Source: Catonia carolina (lineage: Eukaryota > Arthropoda > Insecta > Hemiptera > Achilidae). From it: DNA of 64,000 bases. Shown here in pieces: positions 53,146 through 64,000 of this stretch (within the stretch, counting starts at the first letter, position 1; each line of letters starts with the position of its first letter). A program made the position numbers and the translations under genes. The stretch spans positions 47,081,553 to 47,145,552 of the forward strand of contig JAQMRL010000001.1 in the NCBI GenBank assembly GCA_035578175.1, in the 5' to 3' direction. The notes beneath the pieces were generated by a model. That model was not told the DNA's origin and ran no database searches. It saw only the letters and a list, made by a program, of their open reading frames with translations.

Positions 53146-53380
53146 GCAGTAGCGAGACATTAGAAGCTAGTTATGTTGATAACAGTCAACATTATTATGT
53201 TTATGTCTGCCTGTAATCCAGTTAGTTGTACTTTGAATCTTTTGGTGAGAAGTTCAATGCACAATAATTCTAGCTCAAAAAATATTCTGTTTTACGGTTA
53301 AATACAATTTCAATCTGATGTGAATTGGTTCTCGAGGTTGGTTTACGATATACATTTTCTGTACCATAATTTACTAATTT

Positions 53381-53773
53381 GCCCATAAGAGGTAGGCGGA
53401 GTGTTAATTATTTACGCTCGATATGCTAGTTCTAGAACTATAAAAAATAGTTCTGTTTGTTATAAAATGGTCAGCTAATTATATGAAGCATTTAAGAACA
53501 GAAAAGTTAGAGGTGTAAAAGACACTAGTTAGAGTTATCTCGTCTCAGAGTAATGAATTTCATTGTGCAACCAGACCCTGTGGTGAATGAAGTAAGAGTG
53601 CCATTTGCATAGTGGAAAGTAGATGCTTTTCAGAGGGACGGACATGCTAATAAGCGTACTTTTCCATTTAACGAGGAAGGCAAGGTAAACCACCTCACTT
53701 CTCCTTTTACTTAGTAAAGCCTCTAGAGGTTCAAATCAACCTTTCGGCTGATGACTTAAACATCAACAACAAT
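53381..53773 (+). repeat. SINE-like dispersed repeat, copy 4
   Basis: Same family and orientation as 1620-2014. It begins GCCCATAAGAGG and ends CTTTCGGCTGATGACTTAAA followed by an AAC-type tail. Confidence 0.65.
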
Positions 53774-53844
53774 TTATGCAAACATCCAACAGCAGAGCAG
53801 AGTGTTTTCTTATATTAGTTCCAAAGATAAGTGGAATTAACTGT

Positions 53845-53912
53845 AGCCAGGATCAAATCCAATACCTTCTGCTTTGTAGAATAGCTTGCTAACACTATGC
53901 CAGAGAGGCGAC
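53845..53912 (-). repeat. degenerate tRNA-derived SINE head
   Basis: The plus strand reads CCAGGATCAAATCC, CTTCTGCTTTGTAGAATAGC, then CTAACACTATGCCAGAGAGG, the reverse of a tRNA-like head (B box, anticodon arm, A box). It resembles 1325-1400 and is too decayed to assign further. Confidence 0.4.
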
Positions 53913-54490
53913 CAGTATCTTAATATTGTATAACTTATCTTATTTTGTTTGTGTAACTTTAATCTTGGTATTAATTTGTTCTAACTGATACAAATTTGTA
54001 AGCAATTAATTGGCTCTAGTAATTTTTTTGTGTTTGATTCCAATATTTAAAATTTTTAATTAAAGATTATTTCTGTTGAGGACCAAAATAATATCATTTA
54101 TTCTACTGGATAATAGTTGCATATAAAGCAGATAGGATTAAACAAGTGTTAGTAAATCATAAAATACAACCTATGGTGGTTTGAACAACAGTAAGTGTAA
54201 TCATAAACTAGGAAGAGGTAGGTTCGTGGAACGTTGTGAGACTGAAGACACATTGAATTCAATTAACATAATTACTTTTGGTGTGATGCGTCATTATAGA
54301 TTAATACAACTATTAATACGACGCATCGTATTAGTGATTGTGATGTTATGTGATTGTGTCTATTCCGTGAGATGCGCCGTGAGCAATGACCTAGATGCAA
54401 AATTGTTTGTGCTGTTCTAAACCTAAGATAAGAGAAATTGTACCGGGCTAGAAGGAGCTTAATAATTATTACGTTATACAAATTAACATA
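53913..54490. other. AT-rich DNA, no gene seen
   Basis: Nothing recognised. The short frame at 54181-54420 has no domain. Confidence 0.5.
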
Positions 54491-55446
54491 CGAGGTGTGG
54501 CTATTAAATAACGAGACTGACGTTGTGAAAAATTTAATTTTAATTTTTTACATAATCACTTATTGTCACCTTCAACATACACTCCTTCTTTATCCCTACA
54601 ACGCTTCATGCGAATTTTCCGTTGTTGGAAACAGTGCTAAAAGTCATCTTCTGTCAGCTCCTTTAGGACAGGCGCCGCTCAAAAATGTTTGAAATGAAGC
54701 TCGCAAAAATGTTTGTACTGACACTTTGTACGCGATTGAAAATGACCCAAATTTTTTGGAAACGATAATAACATGTGACGAAACGTGTTCTTTTTATTTA
54801 TGATCCAGAAACGAAGCGCCAATCCATGCACTGGAAGAGCCGAACTTCACCGAGAGACAAAAAAGCTCGAAAGCGCAAGTCAAAATTTAAAGCAATGATG
54901 ATTGGTTTTTTATGTCCATGGATTGCGTATCGTTACTGGGATCCTGAAGGTCAAACAATTAATCAATATTACTGCCTTGAGGAACTTTCTAAACTACGTC
55001 AAAGAGTAAGAAAAGAATGCCCCGAAATGTGGAAGGACAAATCATGGGTTCTCCACCAAGACAATGCGCCAGCTCATTTCGCGTTATCTGTGAAAAGGTT
55101 CCTAGCCAAGTACATAATCTCAGCGTTAGAACATCAACCTTATTCACCAGATCTTGCACCATGTGACTTCTTCGTATTCCCTAAGGTGAAATCTGCATTA
55201 AAAGGGACAAGATTTGAGTCTGTGGAAGCTGTAAAAGAGAAAGCGGCACGTGTCCTGAACACAGCGGCACGTGAGTTGACAGAAGATGACTTCCAGCATT
55301 GTTTCCAACGATGGAAAATTCGCATGGAGCGGTGTAGGGATAGAGAAGGAGTGTATATTGCAGGTGACTATAAGTGATCATGTTTGTATAAAATAAAAAT
55401 AAAATTTTTTACAACGTCAGTCTCATTATTTAAAAGCCAGACCTCG
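54491..55446 (+). mobile_element. rearranged mariner element with long inverted ends
   Basis: A 956-bp element flanked by TA (54489-54490 and 55447-55448). Ends read CGAGGTGTGGC and, from the right, CGAGGTCTGGC. The inverted similarity extends about 190 bp inward on each side (54491-54680 and 55240-55446), far beyond a normal mariner repeat of about 30 bp, because the left end is a second, inverted copy of the transposase 3' end. The helix-turn-helix half of the transposase is missing. Confidence 0.85.
54700..55377 (+). pseudogene. mariner (DD34D) transposase, C-terminal half
   Basis: The catalytic half of a mariner transposase. ACATGTGACGAAACG at about 54771 encodes the first Asp (CDET) in one frame. 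The rest continues from about 54790 in another frame: YDPETKRQSMHW, then HQDNAPAHF (second Asp) and YSPDLAPCDFF, where the Asp of PCD is the third. Thirty-four residues separate the last two, the DD34D signature of mariner proper. The C-terminus (RCRDREGVYIAGDYK) and the stop are intact. The N-terminal DNA-binding half is gone and a frameshift splits the core, so it is inactive. Confidence 0.85.
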
Positions 55447-55448
55447 TA

Positions 55449-57054
55449 TATTATTAATTAAAGACAATAGAGAAATTAACAAGAAAATAAAGCAACAAAT
55501 CAATACTAATGATAAGGTTAAAAATAAAGAAAATACAAAGGACAAATATAAAGCAAAATTTTTTAGCTCTTGATTACCCCTAGACATTAAGCTAAATAGA
55601 AATAATTATGGCTCAAACCCAGGCCTTCATGCACGGTACTTAAATATTCCTCAGATAAACAAGAAATATGACTGACCCATCAGAATCCACTTTGCCGACT
55701 TTAATTATTTTGTAATTTAAAACGGCTTCAGGGTGTTATTCCTGTTAATTGTACTTAGAAATGTAGCAAAAGGTAGCACTTAGCTTTAGATAAATGCATA
55801 TTTGGCATTAACAGCGAGATGCTACATTAACAATATATTTTCTAATGAATATTGTAATTTATAAATATAGTCGATACTACACATTTTTGTTACTAAATTA
55901 CCGTAGTTTTTTCTAAAAATCTTATAATCATTATCATTACAGTTTATTCGTATTATTTACACACTATACCAAGATATTATTAATATCTAAATATTAACTG
56001 TAAGCATATTATGCGAAAACGCTTTTCTTATTGTGCGTATTTCATGATGAGTTTTGTATGCAAGTTGCTTTTGACCACAACATGACTTTCTTATTGAAAT
56101 CTGTCTTTGGTTAGTGGATTTCCAGACACTGAAAACCAGCAACAAAAACGAAGTATGGTCAGAAGTGCGGAAACAAAAACTAGTATAGTGAATGAGAGAA
56201 GCGTTTTCTAGGAAACAAGACGGTCGTAATAAATTGATTGTTAATTTGTTTCTTAGTTGATCTTAATGATGTAAAAACAAAATTAGATAAAATATATTAA
56301 TCTCAATTTGTAATAATTTTCAGTCTTCTTTAGTTTAAATAAAATTAGAAACATTAACTATATAAATATTGTAATGTATAATTTCTGTTTGCCTTTACTA
56401 GACAATTTCAGAAACTACCTAACCGTTTTAAAAAATTATTTTAATGTTGGAAATTTAGTAACATATAAAATTATTTAATTGTAAATTTTGAAAAAATGTG
56501 ATTGTAAAATGAATTAATCTTTTATTTTATTTGCTTGGAGTGAAGTCGTTTGGGGGAAAATTAGTTCTTTTATCTACCAGTTTTATATCATTTATTACAT
56601 ACGATGTATTGCAATGTACAAACAGGTATCATTGTACGGTTCAGAAGCATCCTACATTATCCCATCATCCTCTGCTCTTAGCTTTTTATGAAACATTTTG
56701 AAGATCATTAATAAGGTAGATATCCAAAAAATGTTACGTATAATAATTTTAGCATAGACAATTATTTATCAACCTTTCAAAAATCAAAGAGATCTTTCCA
56801 TTTATCGACACGACTTTTAAAACATGATTTTTTCAAAGTTTTCTTAAAAATGATATTCAGTTATTCTTATATTGTATTTCTCTCCTTCTAGTGGTTATTC
56901 ATACTGATGTAAACTAAATTTCCAGTACTTTTTAATTTAATATTTAAATTTAAATATTTAAACTATCGTGATTTTTCTTTTAACGTTTAAGCATAAAGTA
57001 AGAAGGTTAACTATTTAAGTTTAGTTTGCCATGAATCGCAGCAAGCTTATATGT
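55449..57054. other. AT-rich DNA, no gene seen
   Basis: Nothing recognised over 1.6 kb. Confidence 0.5.
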
Positions 57055-57770
57055 AATAATAACAATAATTTATTTATTCCCATATCATATATTACTCATT
57101 ACAAAAAAGTACTATAGGCCTAATACAAAATTTTTTACATTACTATTACATTACATTAATTTTTTACATTTTTTTACTATTACGCTAGAGGTGGTGGAAA
57201 TTAGCCCATCCAACTATGGACAAAACCATGTACCAGGAGGGGTTGGAAGCTTTTAGATAAATATAAAAAAAATGAAGTATTAATTATATTAGCAATAGTG
57301 TTCAATTAAAATGTCAATAGGCCTACCTACTATATTTTACTTACTACACTAAATTTACCAATATTATGCTATTTACTACGACCACGAGTATATCTGCAAA
57401 TTAATTATGATCTATTAAATTTTAGAAATTATAAAACTTACTTTATTTTTTAATAAATTAAAGTTAATTAAATACGACCTAAAATTAATTGAATTAAAAT
57501 AAAATAAATATATTGATTAATATTTTATTGTTCTCCTGTCTCTTTGATTATACCTACATTTGAACATTACTGACCATTCTCGCAATTTTCTCTCTAACTG
57601 TTTTGGCTATCCATTTTTGTAGCTCTTTATTACATTTTAAACCCGTTTGATTTTTTAAATGGTTCGGGAGCAGGTTATATATTTTGGGTGCCAAGTTATC
57701 AAAATAACGCTGGTAAAGAGCAATTGTGTTGCTAGAGAAGATGCTGGAAAACATGTGTTGCTAGACAACT
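57055..57770 (-). pseudogene. LINE 3' end (RT C-terminus and 3' UTR)
   Basis: The minus strand reads ALYQRYFDNLAPKIYNLLPN, then a stop, a noncoding stretch of about 450 bp, and an end of AATAAATAAATTATTGTTATT. The peptide block matches the 42740-43402 fragment (ALYQRHFEYLAPKIYNLLP), so both come from one LINE family that ends in A/T-rich short repeats. It is 5'-truncated at about 57735. TGTGTTGCTAGA occurs twice (57725 and 57755) near that breakpoint. Confidence 0.65.
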
Positions 57771-60476
57771 AATAATTTTGCTAAGATTTATTTCTGCTGT
57801 GTTTTCATAAGACAAAAGGTTTAAATATCTCAAAAATTATAATTTGGTAATCATTTTTCAGACAACTGTGGTACAATACAATGGTTAAAACGAAATTATC
57901 CGATAGAATAAGTATTTGTTTTTTAACGCATTACTAATTGTTTTTTCTTCAAAATTTAGCATCATTAATAGTATAATTATGTTAACCTGTTAACAGTGTT
58001 TATTACAAGTATGTTATATACTCGTATGTTTTAAAAGATATGTCTCCACTTTGAGAAACTTAGGGTTTTTCTTGATAATAAACTGTGAAAAAGTCTATAA
58101 TATTGTTCTACAAAGAACATTTTTTAAGGCGAAAAACCAGGACGGTTATCATCGCCTGTTATTCTACACAGGAGTGTAAAGGGCGCAAGTGTAGACCGTA
58201 CTTTTCTTATTATAAACTAAAAGTCTTACAAACTAGAAATATCACAAAAATCAAATAAATAAATAAAATTTACATAAAACAAGTTATATTAAAAACTTAT
58301 AGGATAAAAATACAAACATAAACTTAAATCTAATATCACAATCGGAATAAATATCATTTACAACAACTAATCACATCAAAATCTTACAAACTAGTATCAC
58401 AGCCAACAAAATAAAATTTACATGAAAAGGTAATATCACAGATCTGAAGGATAAACAAAAGGCTGTAAAGGGGCCACGAATATAAAAAACATACATAAAT
58501 GTTTTTATGTAAAATAAAAAACATTTACATAAACATTTATATAAAACATTTTTATATTAAAACATTAAATGTTTTTATATAAAGACATAATAATGTTTTT
58601 ATATAAAGAACAAATCGTAGATAAATCTTTAATTAAAATATAAGATTCATTAATGAATCTGTAAAAGAAAAATAATAATTCTGAAGTACATTATTAATAA
58701 ATTTTTTAAAGTTCCATGAACTATTTCTACTCCAGTGTTTAACTGTACCAAATGTTAAAAATTAGGGGTATAATAATTTTTAGTATTTAAAATATTATTT
58801 ACCAATATGTCCGCATGGATTGGAAAATAAATTTTAAAGCATAAAAGTTTCCGTTTAAAGAATAAAATTGTAGAAGAAGGCATTAATAGTGAAGTGTGCT
58901 AATCTCAGTCTTTATACACTACACGCTGTAAATAGTGAATTATAAGGGAGGGTTTGCATGTGTTTGCGTTAGCTTGGCGTGAAATGAAGAGTTATATGAA
59001 CCTTGGGGCCGTGTCGTCTTTTTAGATTTAAAATGCTCCGCCCCATAACACCCCACACCTTGAAAAAACCTGTATAAACCTGAAACTAAACGAAGAACGG
59101 ACCGCAACTCAACTAATTCTTAAATCCCACCCCTTCTTTATTGTTCATGTTATCGTGTCGTATGTCAAAATACATAATTTAAATTGCAAGCACGCACACT
59201 TTCAAATTATGAACACACAACTCTCCACCCCGTACACTCAATACACCCTTCCTCAAACAAACCCTACCACTCTGCCACACCAAAAAAAAAAAAAAAACAC
59301 ACTAGTATATTTAAAACTAACACATAAGCACGTACTGTATGAAGTTATTTCTGTATTTACTGTTTTCCCTTCTTTTTATTAACTTTCGTTTTATTTATTA
59401 CTTTAAAAAGAAAACATTATGTAGCAAATATGTCGGTCTTAACAGTTCTATCGTTCGTTATAATGTTGACCTAGCTCGTTTAATATTCACATGTTTATCT
59501 CACAATGCCGCTAAAATATGTATGTATACTTCCCTTAAACTTCATATAAATAAACTACACAATTTATAATATTTAGTTAAGGCAGTATATTTTTATCTGT
59601 ATGAATACAAATTTTTGCTTTAAATCTCAAATTTTACGTTCATTTTTTGTGTTAATATTCTTAAAAATGTATCACTAAAAATAACATTTATATCATTTTA
59701 CAGTTATCTCATTAAAATTTATTGCAAGTTACTTTTAATTTTTAAAGTTAATATTTTCAATTCGTAAAATTCTGCGTAGTACTTTTCTTACTTTATTGAG
59801 GAAAATTTGAGAGTGGCTGTTTGCATTGGTGGGGGGGGGGGTTGAAAATATGACGTGAATGACGGGAGAAAAGTACTCAGTATTAAGTCTCCCAGGTGTA
59901 ATTCTTTAATTTATTACACAGTGTTTCTACTCCAGCTTCTATGAAGCCTGCGAGGTTGATTAGCTAGCGGATAAATATGGCAAGTAGAGGTTTTGTACGA
60001 GTCGGTTTTCGTTTTCAGGAAGTTACCATTTAAAACGTCTGGTTGCTTGACGAATAATGTCAACGTGTGGTGTAAACGTGTGGTATGCGTAAGTTGTCAT
60101 GTACCGTTTCGTTTGTTACATACGAGGGTGTGTCTACAATGATCCGCATGCACTTGAACTCAAAGGGTTGTAATATAATGATTACTGAAGGCTTAGAGGA
60201 GTCAAATACCTGATACTCGTAAGTCCAAATAGGTCGGAGTAGACATTTTCACATTAACAGCTAATTTGAGTGGTAATAATAACGTAGTAGGCTTAACTTA
60301 AAATTATTTATTTAATTGATATTACAGTATACAAAAATATTCGTTCACATAATAACACTTTTATATTTTATTACACTAATGAAAGTCAGAATATTTTACT
60401 TAATATCTCTTTTTAGAAATTACTTATTTCATCTTAGGGTCTACTGTAGCATGCCATTAACGAATTAGCAAAACAA
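57771..60476. other. AT-rich DNA with simple repeats
   Basis: No gene is recognised. Positions 58205-58450 contain two related blocks with TCTTACAAACTAG and AAAATTTACAT. Positions 58490-58610 repeat ATGTTTTTATATAAAG. A run of 10 G lies at about 59831-59840. The frame at 59155-59569 is low-complexity. Confidence 0.5.
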
Positions 60477-60594
60477 TAGATACTGAAGTCACGAGATTGC
60501 CTTTTGCGTATGGATGGGCTGTGAGGAAGGGAAGTGAAAATTTAAAGTGCTGCCAACCTCAACGGTGAGACACTATACGTACATTTCACTACCG

Positions 60595-60604
60595 TGCAGT
60601 TTTT
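60595..60604 (+). repeat. target duplication, left copy
   Basis: TGCAGTTTTT, repeated at 62576-62585. Its T's merge with the poly-T tail of the LINE, so the duplication could be 5-10 bp. Confidence 0.75.
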
Positions 60605-62575
60605 TTTTATTGCAGCTAAATCTACAATCTATTCTTAGCAGAATAATGAGTAGATAAGTTATCATTGTAATGTCATGACCGAAGAAACCCCCCAACGGAG
60701 GAACTTCGTGGATTTACTTTACGTGGTGTCTTGACGTTTCAGAATAAGTCCGTAGGATGTCTACGTTTTAGTCGGCGAATGATGTCTGAATTGTCTAACA
60801 GCGAGATGGCAAGGTGATTCGTGTGTGATTCGAGTCTTCTTTGATATTTTGCACTGTATGCTGTGATCTCTTCTTGAACTGTGGGAATGTGGAAATCTCT
60901 GTGTAGTATGTTATTCGTTATGTACCAAGGCGAACCTGTGATTGTCCTGAGTAATTTCGATTGGAACCTTTGCAGGATTTCAATGTTGGAATGGCTTGCT
61001 GAGCCCCACAGTTGGATTCCATACGTCCAAATCGGTTTAAGAATTGACTTGTAAATTAAAATTTTGTTGTTAAGATTGAGTGACGAACGTTTACCGAGTA
61101 TCCAATATAACTGTTTCAATTTTGTGTCCAGCTGTTTCCTTTTGTTTTGAATATGTGTTTTCCAAGTCAGTCGTTTGTCAATATGTATACCAAGGTATCT
61201 AGCGGAGTCTGCTTTAGGTATCTGTGTGTTGTTTATGTAAACTGGAGGGCAGGAGTCTTTTCTTAACGTAAATGTTACGTGTGAGCTTTTCATTTCATTG
61301 GTTTTCATACGCCATTTATTCTGCCAGTCATATATTTTGTTCAAGTGTTGTTGCAAATGTTCAGACGCAGTAGCTGGATCTTCGTGGACTGATTGAACAG
61401 CGGTATCGTCAGCAAATGTGGCTGTGGTGGTATTTATGTCCGTAGGTAAATTAGCAGTGTATAAGCTGTACAGGAAGGGAGCAAGAACACTGCCTTGTAG
61501 AACTCCTGCATAGATAGGATGTAAATTTGTTTCTGCTGTTTGGAACTTAACCGAAAAGTATCGGTTTGTTAAAAATGATTTTATCAACACAAATAGAGAA
61601 TGAGAAATATTTTGCCTTAATTTAAATAACAAACCAGTATGCCATACTTTATCGAAAGCCTGTCGTATGTCAAGAAATGCAACTGAACAAAACTTCTTTT
61701 CTTCCAGAGCTTTGTTAATGTTGCATACAATTCTATTTACTTGCTCTATCGTAGAATGACCAACTCTAAACCCAAATTGATGGCATGGAATCAAATTTTT
61801 CTGGTCGACTTCAATAAATAAACGCTTCAAAATTATTTTTTCTAGAAGTTTTGACAAAATTGATAGTAACGTAATCGGACGATAAGATGAAACGTCATGA
61901 AGCGGTTTACCAGGTTTGGGAAGTACAATTATCTGGCCAATTTTCCATTGATCGGGAAAGTAGCCTAGTCTAAGAACAGCGTTGTAAATAATACTTAAAA
62001 GTCTTAACGCCTTCATTGGAAGCTCCTTAAGAACTTTAGCAGTGATAAGATCGAAACCTGGAGCTTTGTTAGAGCTGATGTTTTGAATTAATACACTTTC
62101 GTTGGACAAATCGGTAACGATATTTGGAATGGTGAGTCGAGAATCTCGTGGATGCCAGTTTCGTCGTCGTAATTTTCTTCAGGAGGGAAAGGCTTAAAGA
62201 CATTTGCTAGATGTTCTGCAAAGAGTTCAGCTCGTTCCTTTTTGGCCCAAGTACCATCATCTTTACGAAGGAGAGGCACAGGTAGTTTGGAGTTCTTCAA
62301 TCGCTTAGTCATTTTCCAAAGTGAGTAGTCAGTGGAGTTAGTCGGTGTTGGTTTGGTTAAATATTCGGTGACCGCTTCATTTTTTAATTTGTACAACATC
62401 CGTCTAAGGGTTTGCGTGGCATTATTTAAGTTTCGTTTGTCAAAAGGATGTCTGGTATTCTGCCATACTCTGCGTAGACGACGCTTTTCGGCTACAGCAA
62501 TTCTTACATTATAAGGAATATTGACTTCCTTTACTTCCATTGTATCTAAAGTTGAATTCCATGCTGACTCTTGGA
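60605..62575 (-). mobile_element. Jockey-type LINE, 5'-truncated, nested
   Basis: About 1.97 kb on the minus strand, inserted in repeat copy B. It carries the region from after the endonuclease through the RT to the 3' end, and finishes in a short A tail (T run 60600-60608). It is related to the element at 14120-17517 (same order of blocks, for example WAKK.. AELFAEHLANVFKP against ADLFGEHLSNVFKP) but clearly divergent, so it is a separate family within the same clade. Confidence 0.88.
60739..62575 (-). pseudogene. LINE ORF2, RT part, truncated and frameshifted
   Basis: Begins without a start inside the linker after the endonuclease (ESAWNSTLDTMEVKE). It continues to NVFKPFPPEENYDDE, then shifts frame around 62090-62110, and resumes as SNKAPGFDLITAKVLKELP through the reverse transcriptase. 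The RT shows VSSYRPITLLSILSKLLE, AFLDIRQAFDKVWH, GVLQGSVLAPFLYSLYT (Leu in place of the usual Pro of GVPQG) and the FADD box. It ends RRLKRRHPTDLF. There is no endonuclease, so the copy cannot move by itself. Confidence 0.85.
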
Positions 62576-62585
62576 TGCAGTTTTT
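62576..62585 (+). repeat. target duplication, right copy
   Basis: TGCAGTTTTT, partner of 60595-60604. Confidence 0.75.
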
Positions 62586-63196
62586 ACACATATTTTGTAA
62601 GCTGTGGTTTATTCCAAGAACATGTTTTCTTCATAAACCTTATAAGAAATAAATGTGACTTGTAATATTGCCTATAGCTTAATTATATGACTAAAAATGT
62701 TTAATTTACTGTAATTACCAGCTACCGTATTCCATTGAAACAAAATTTTCTACGAATGAATCGCCTTCTTTACTATCGCTGTCACCGGCGTCTTCACTAT
62801 CAGTTTCACTAGTTACCCTAATCTACCTAACCGTTTCCTTTTTTTAACCAGGTGTCAACAAAACTGTTGATGAAGAATTAGCTTCTTCACTGTCTTTAAC
62901 TTTCTTCTTTATATTTCGAATGGTGAAAAGAGAAACATCACAGTAGTTAGCCGCTCGCTCGCGGCTTTTGTTAAGAGGCATGGATAGGCATTTTTGTTTA
63001 GCTTCAACTTCACAACATTTTATTACATTGCTTATTATATTTCGTTCAGTACTGTGAATAGTTCGACCACGTTTTCAAGAAACCGACATTTCTGTTTACG
63101 GTAACAAACAGTTTTATTCGTACAGTTAACCCTCAAAAGGTTCCGCGATATACTGTTCAATATGTTCCGGGTATAGTATGAGTTGTTATGTTTCAT

Positions 63197-64000
63197 CATC
63201 ATCATCATCTGGGTATCCTTCCAGCAGGCCGGGTAGGATTTGAGTGGATGATATGCCTCCATCTATCTCTATCTTGATATACCTTTTGTATTCTGATATC
63301 CTGTAGTGTCATTCTTTTTGTTAGGAGATCATCCCTTATTTGGTCAGTCCATCTTCTTCTGGGACGTCCAACGGGTCTCTTTCCAGATACCTCCATGTCC
63401 AAGTACTGTCTGGGGATACATGCCTCTGGCATCCTTTGTACATGTCCAAACCATTTGAGTCTTGAGGTACGTAATCTTTCTTCCATCGTTAAGGTCACCT
63501 GCATATCTCGTCTTATATATTCATTTCTGACCTTGTCTCTTCTGGTCTTCTGCAAGGCTGATCTTAAAAATTTCATCTCACATGCTTGTAATTTGCTAAT
63601 GTCCCCCTTCAATAAGACACAGCTTTCCAGGCCATATGTCATTATTGAAAGAAGATATGTTTTAAACATGGTCTGTTTGGCTCTTATGGGAACTGTATTA
63701 TCCCAGACTAAGTTCCGCACTTGGTAAAAGAAGGAGGATCCTTTATTCACTCTATTTAGAACTTCTAGCTCAGCACTCCCATTATTTGAGACGACGCTTC
63801 CAAGATATCCAAAACTTCCCTCACATTCAATCCTTTCTCCATCAAGTTTTATGTTACACTGCGCAGGTGTTCTGCTGACATTCATTGCTACTGTTTTCTT
63901 CTTACTAACGGTTAGTTTGAACTCCTTAAATTTCTTGTTCCAGCAATCCAACTTTTCCTGCACCTCTTGCTCTGTCTCTCCCCAGATGGCCACATAATCT
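63197..64000 (-). mobile_element. LINE 3' end with (GATGAT)n tail, runs off the window
   Basis: On the minus strand a long RT C-terminal frame is followed by GATGATGATGATGATG at 63198-63213 as its 3' tail. LINEs of the RTE type often end in such short repeats rather than poly-A; clade assignment is tentative. The 5' side continues past position 64000. Confidence 0.7.
63205..63993 (-). pseudogene. LINE reverse-transcriptase C-terminal region, partial
   Basis: About 262 codons open to the window edge. It starts just after the active-site box (MAIWGETEQEVQEKLDCWN, the segment that follows Y/FADD) and continues with KKTVAMNVSR, FGYLGSVVSNNG, TYGLESCVLLKG and EMKFLRSALQKTRRDKVRNE. It ends LKWFGHVQRMPEACIPRQYL with GRPRRRWTDQIRDDL. 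The order is that of an arthropod LINE with a GH.QRM...GRPRRRW C-terminus. No stop or frameshift is seen in the visible part, so this copy may be young; the catalytic core lies outside the window. Confidence 0.75.

Larger units (their letters stand above)
60477..63156 (-). repeat. dispersed repeat, copy B, split by a LINE
   Basis: Copy of the repeat at 6502-7154 in reverse orientation. It is present in two parts, 60477-60594 and 62586-63156, separated by the LINE at 60605-62575. Diagnostic shared blocks include TACCGTGCAG at the junction, TTATTTCTTATAAGGTTTAT, GACGCCGGTGACAGCGATAG and CTAACTACTGTGATGTTTCT (sense strand). Joined, the parts are close in length to copy A, with small indels. Confidence 0.8.

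Noticed and set aside
54181..54420. 79-residue frame just left of the mariner
   Set aside because: No domain; an ordinary chance frame.
1..64000. CRISPR arrays, bacterial operons, riboswitches or replication origins
   Set aside because: The repeats are microsatellites and transposons; there are no regularly spaced repeat-spacer units, and all recognised genes are eukaryotic mobile elements.

Overview
The window looks like transposon-rich, gene-poor DNA from a large, AT-rich arthropod (most likely insect) genome. That reading rests on the element types present: mariner and piggyBac DNA transposons, Jockey-type LINEs, tRNA-derived SINEs and an env-bearing Ty3/gypsy retrovirus of the errantivirus kind, all lying in A/T-rich sequence with (AAT)n microsatellites. 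I recognise no host protein-coding gene, rRNA gene or functional tRNA gene. The species cannot be named from the sequence alone.

Layout. 1-4.9 kb: AT-rich DNA with SINE fragments and AAT microsatellites. 4.89-6.23 kb: a full-length DD41D-type mariner with about 91-bp inverted repeats and a broken transposase. 6.5-7.15 kb: a dispersed repeat (copy A) whose second copy lies at 60.5-63.2 kb. 7.2-14.1 kb: mostly featureless, with reverse-transcriptase (RT) remnants near 9.7 and 13.3-14.1 kb and a SINE-like repeat at 9.85 kb. 14.12-17.52 kb: a 5'-truncated Jockey LINE with an intact ORF2, flanked by an 11-bp target duplication. 17.5-24.1 kb: mostly featureless, with a small fold-back element and a SINE-like copy.

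24.085-41.969 kb is the dominant feature: a complete endogenous retrovirus of 17.9 kb with 2.1-kb LTRs that differ by one base in length, a 5-bp target duplication, primer-binding site, gag, a -1 frameshift signal, pol, a 3.3-kb spacer, env and a polypurine tract. Gag supplies the particle. The frameshift yields Gag-Pol with protease, RT, RNase H and integrase. Env is a membrane glycoprotein with a furin-like site. All three frames are open as they stand. The N-terminal part of Pol may hold a degenerate adenain-like cysteine-protease fold, the most unexpected signal in the window.

42-64 kb: further LINE 3' ends (42.7, 45.4, 51.0, 57.1, 63.2 kb), tRNA-SINEs (44.3, 52.95 kb), a 0.9-kb element with terminal inverted repeats (50.05 kb), a 1.0-kb internally deleted piggyBac element (51.78 kb), a rearranged mariner whose two ends are both its 3' end (54.49 kb), three perfect palindromes in 119 bp (46.11 kb), and a Jockey-type LINE nested in repeat copy B (60.6 kb). 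Copy A is the paralogous uninterrupted site for that nested insertion.

Coordinates of repeats come from reading the sequence by eye; no alignments or database searches were run.
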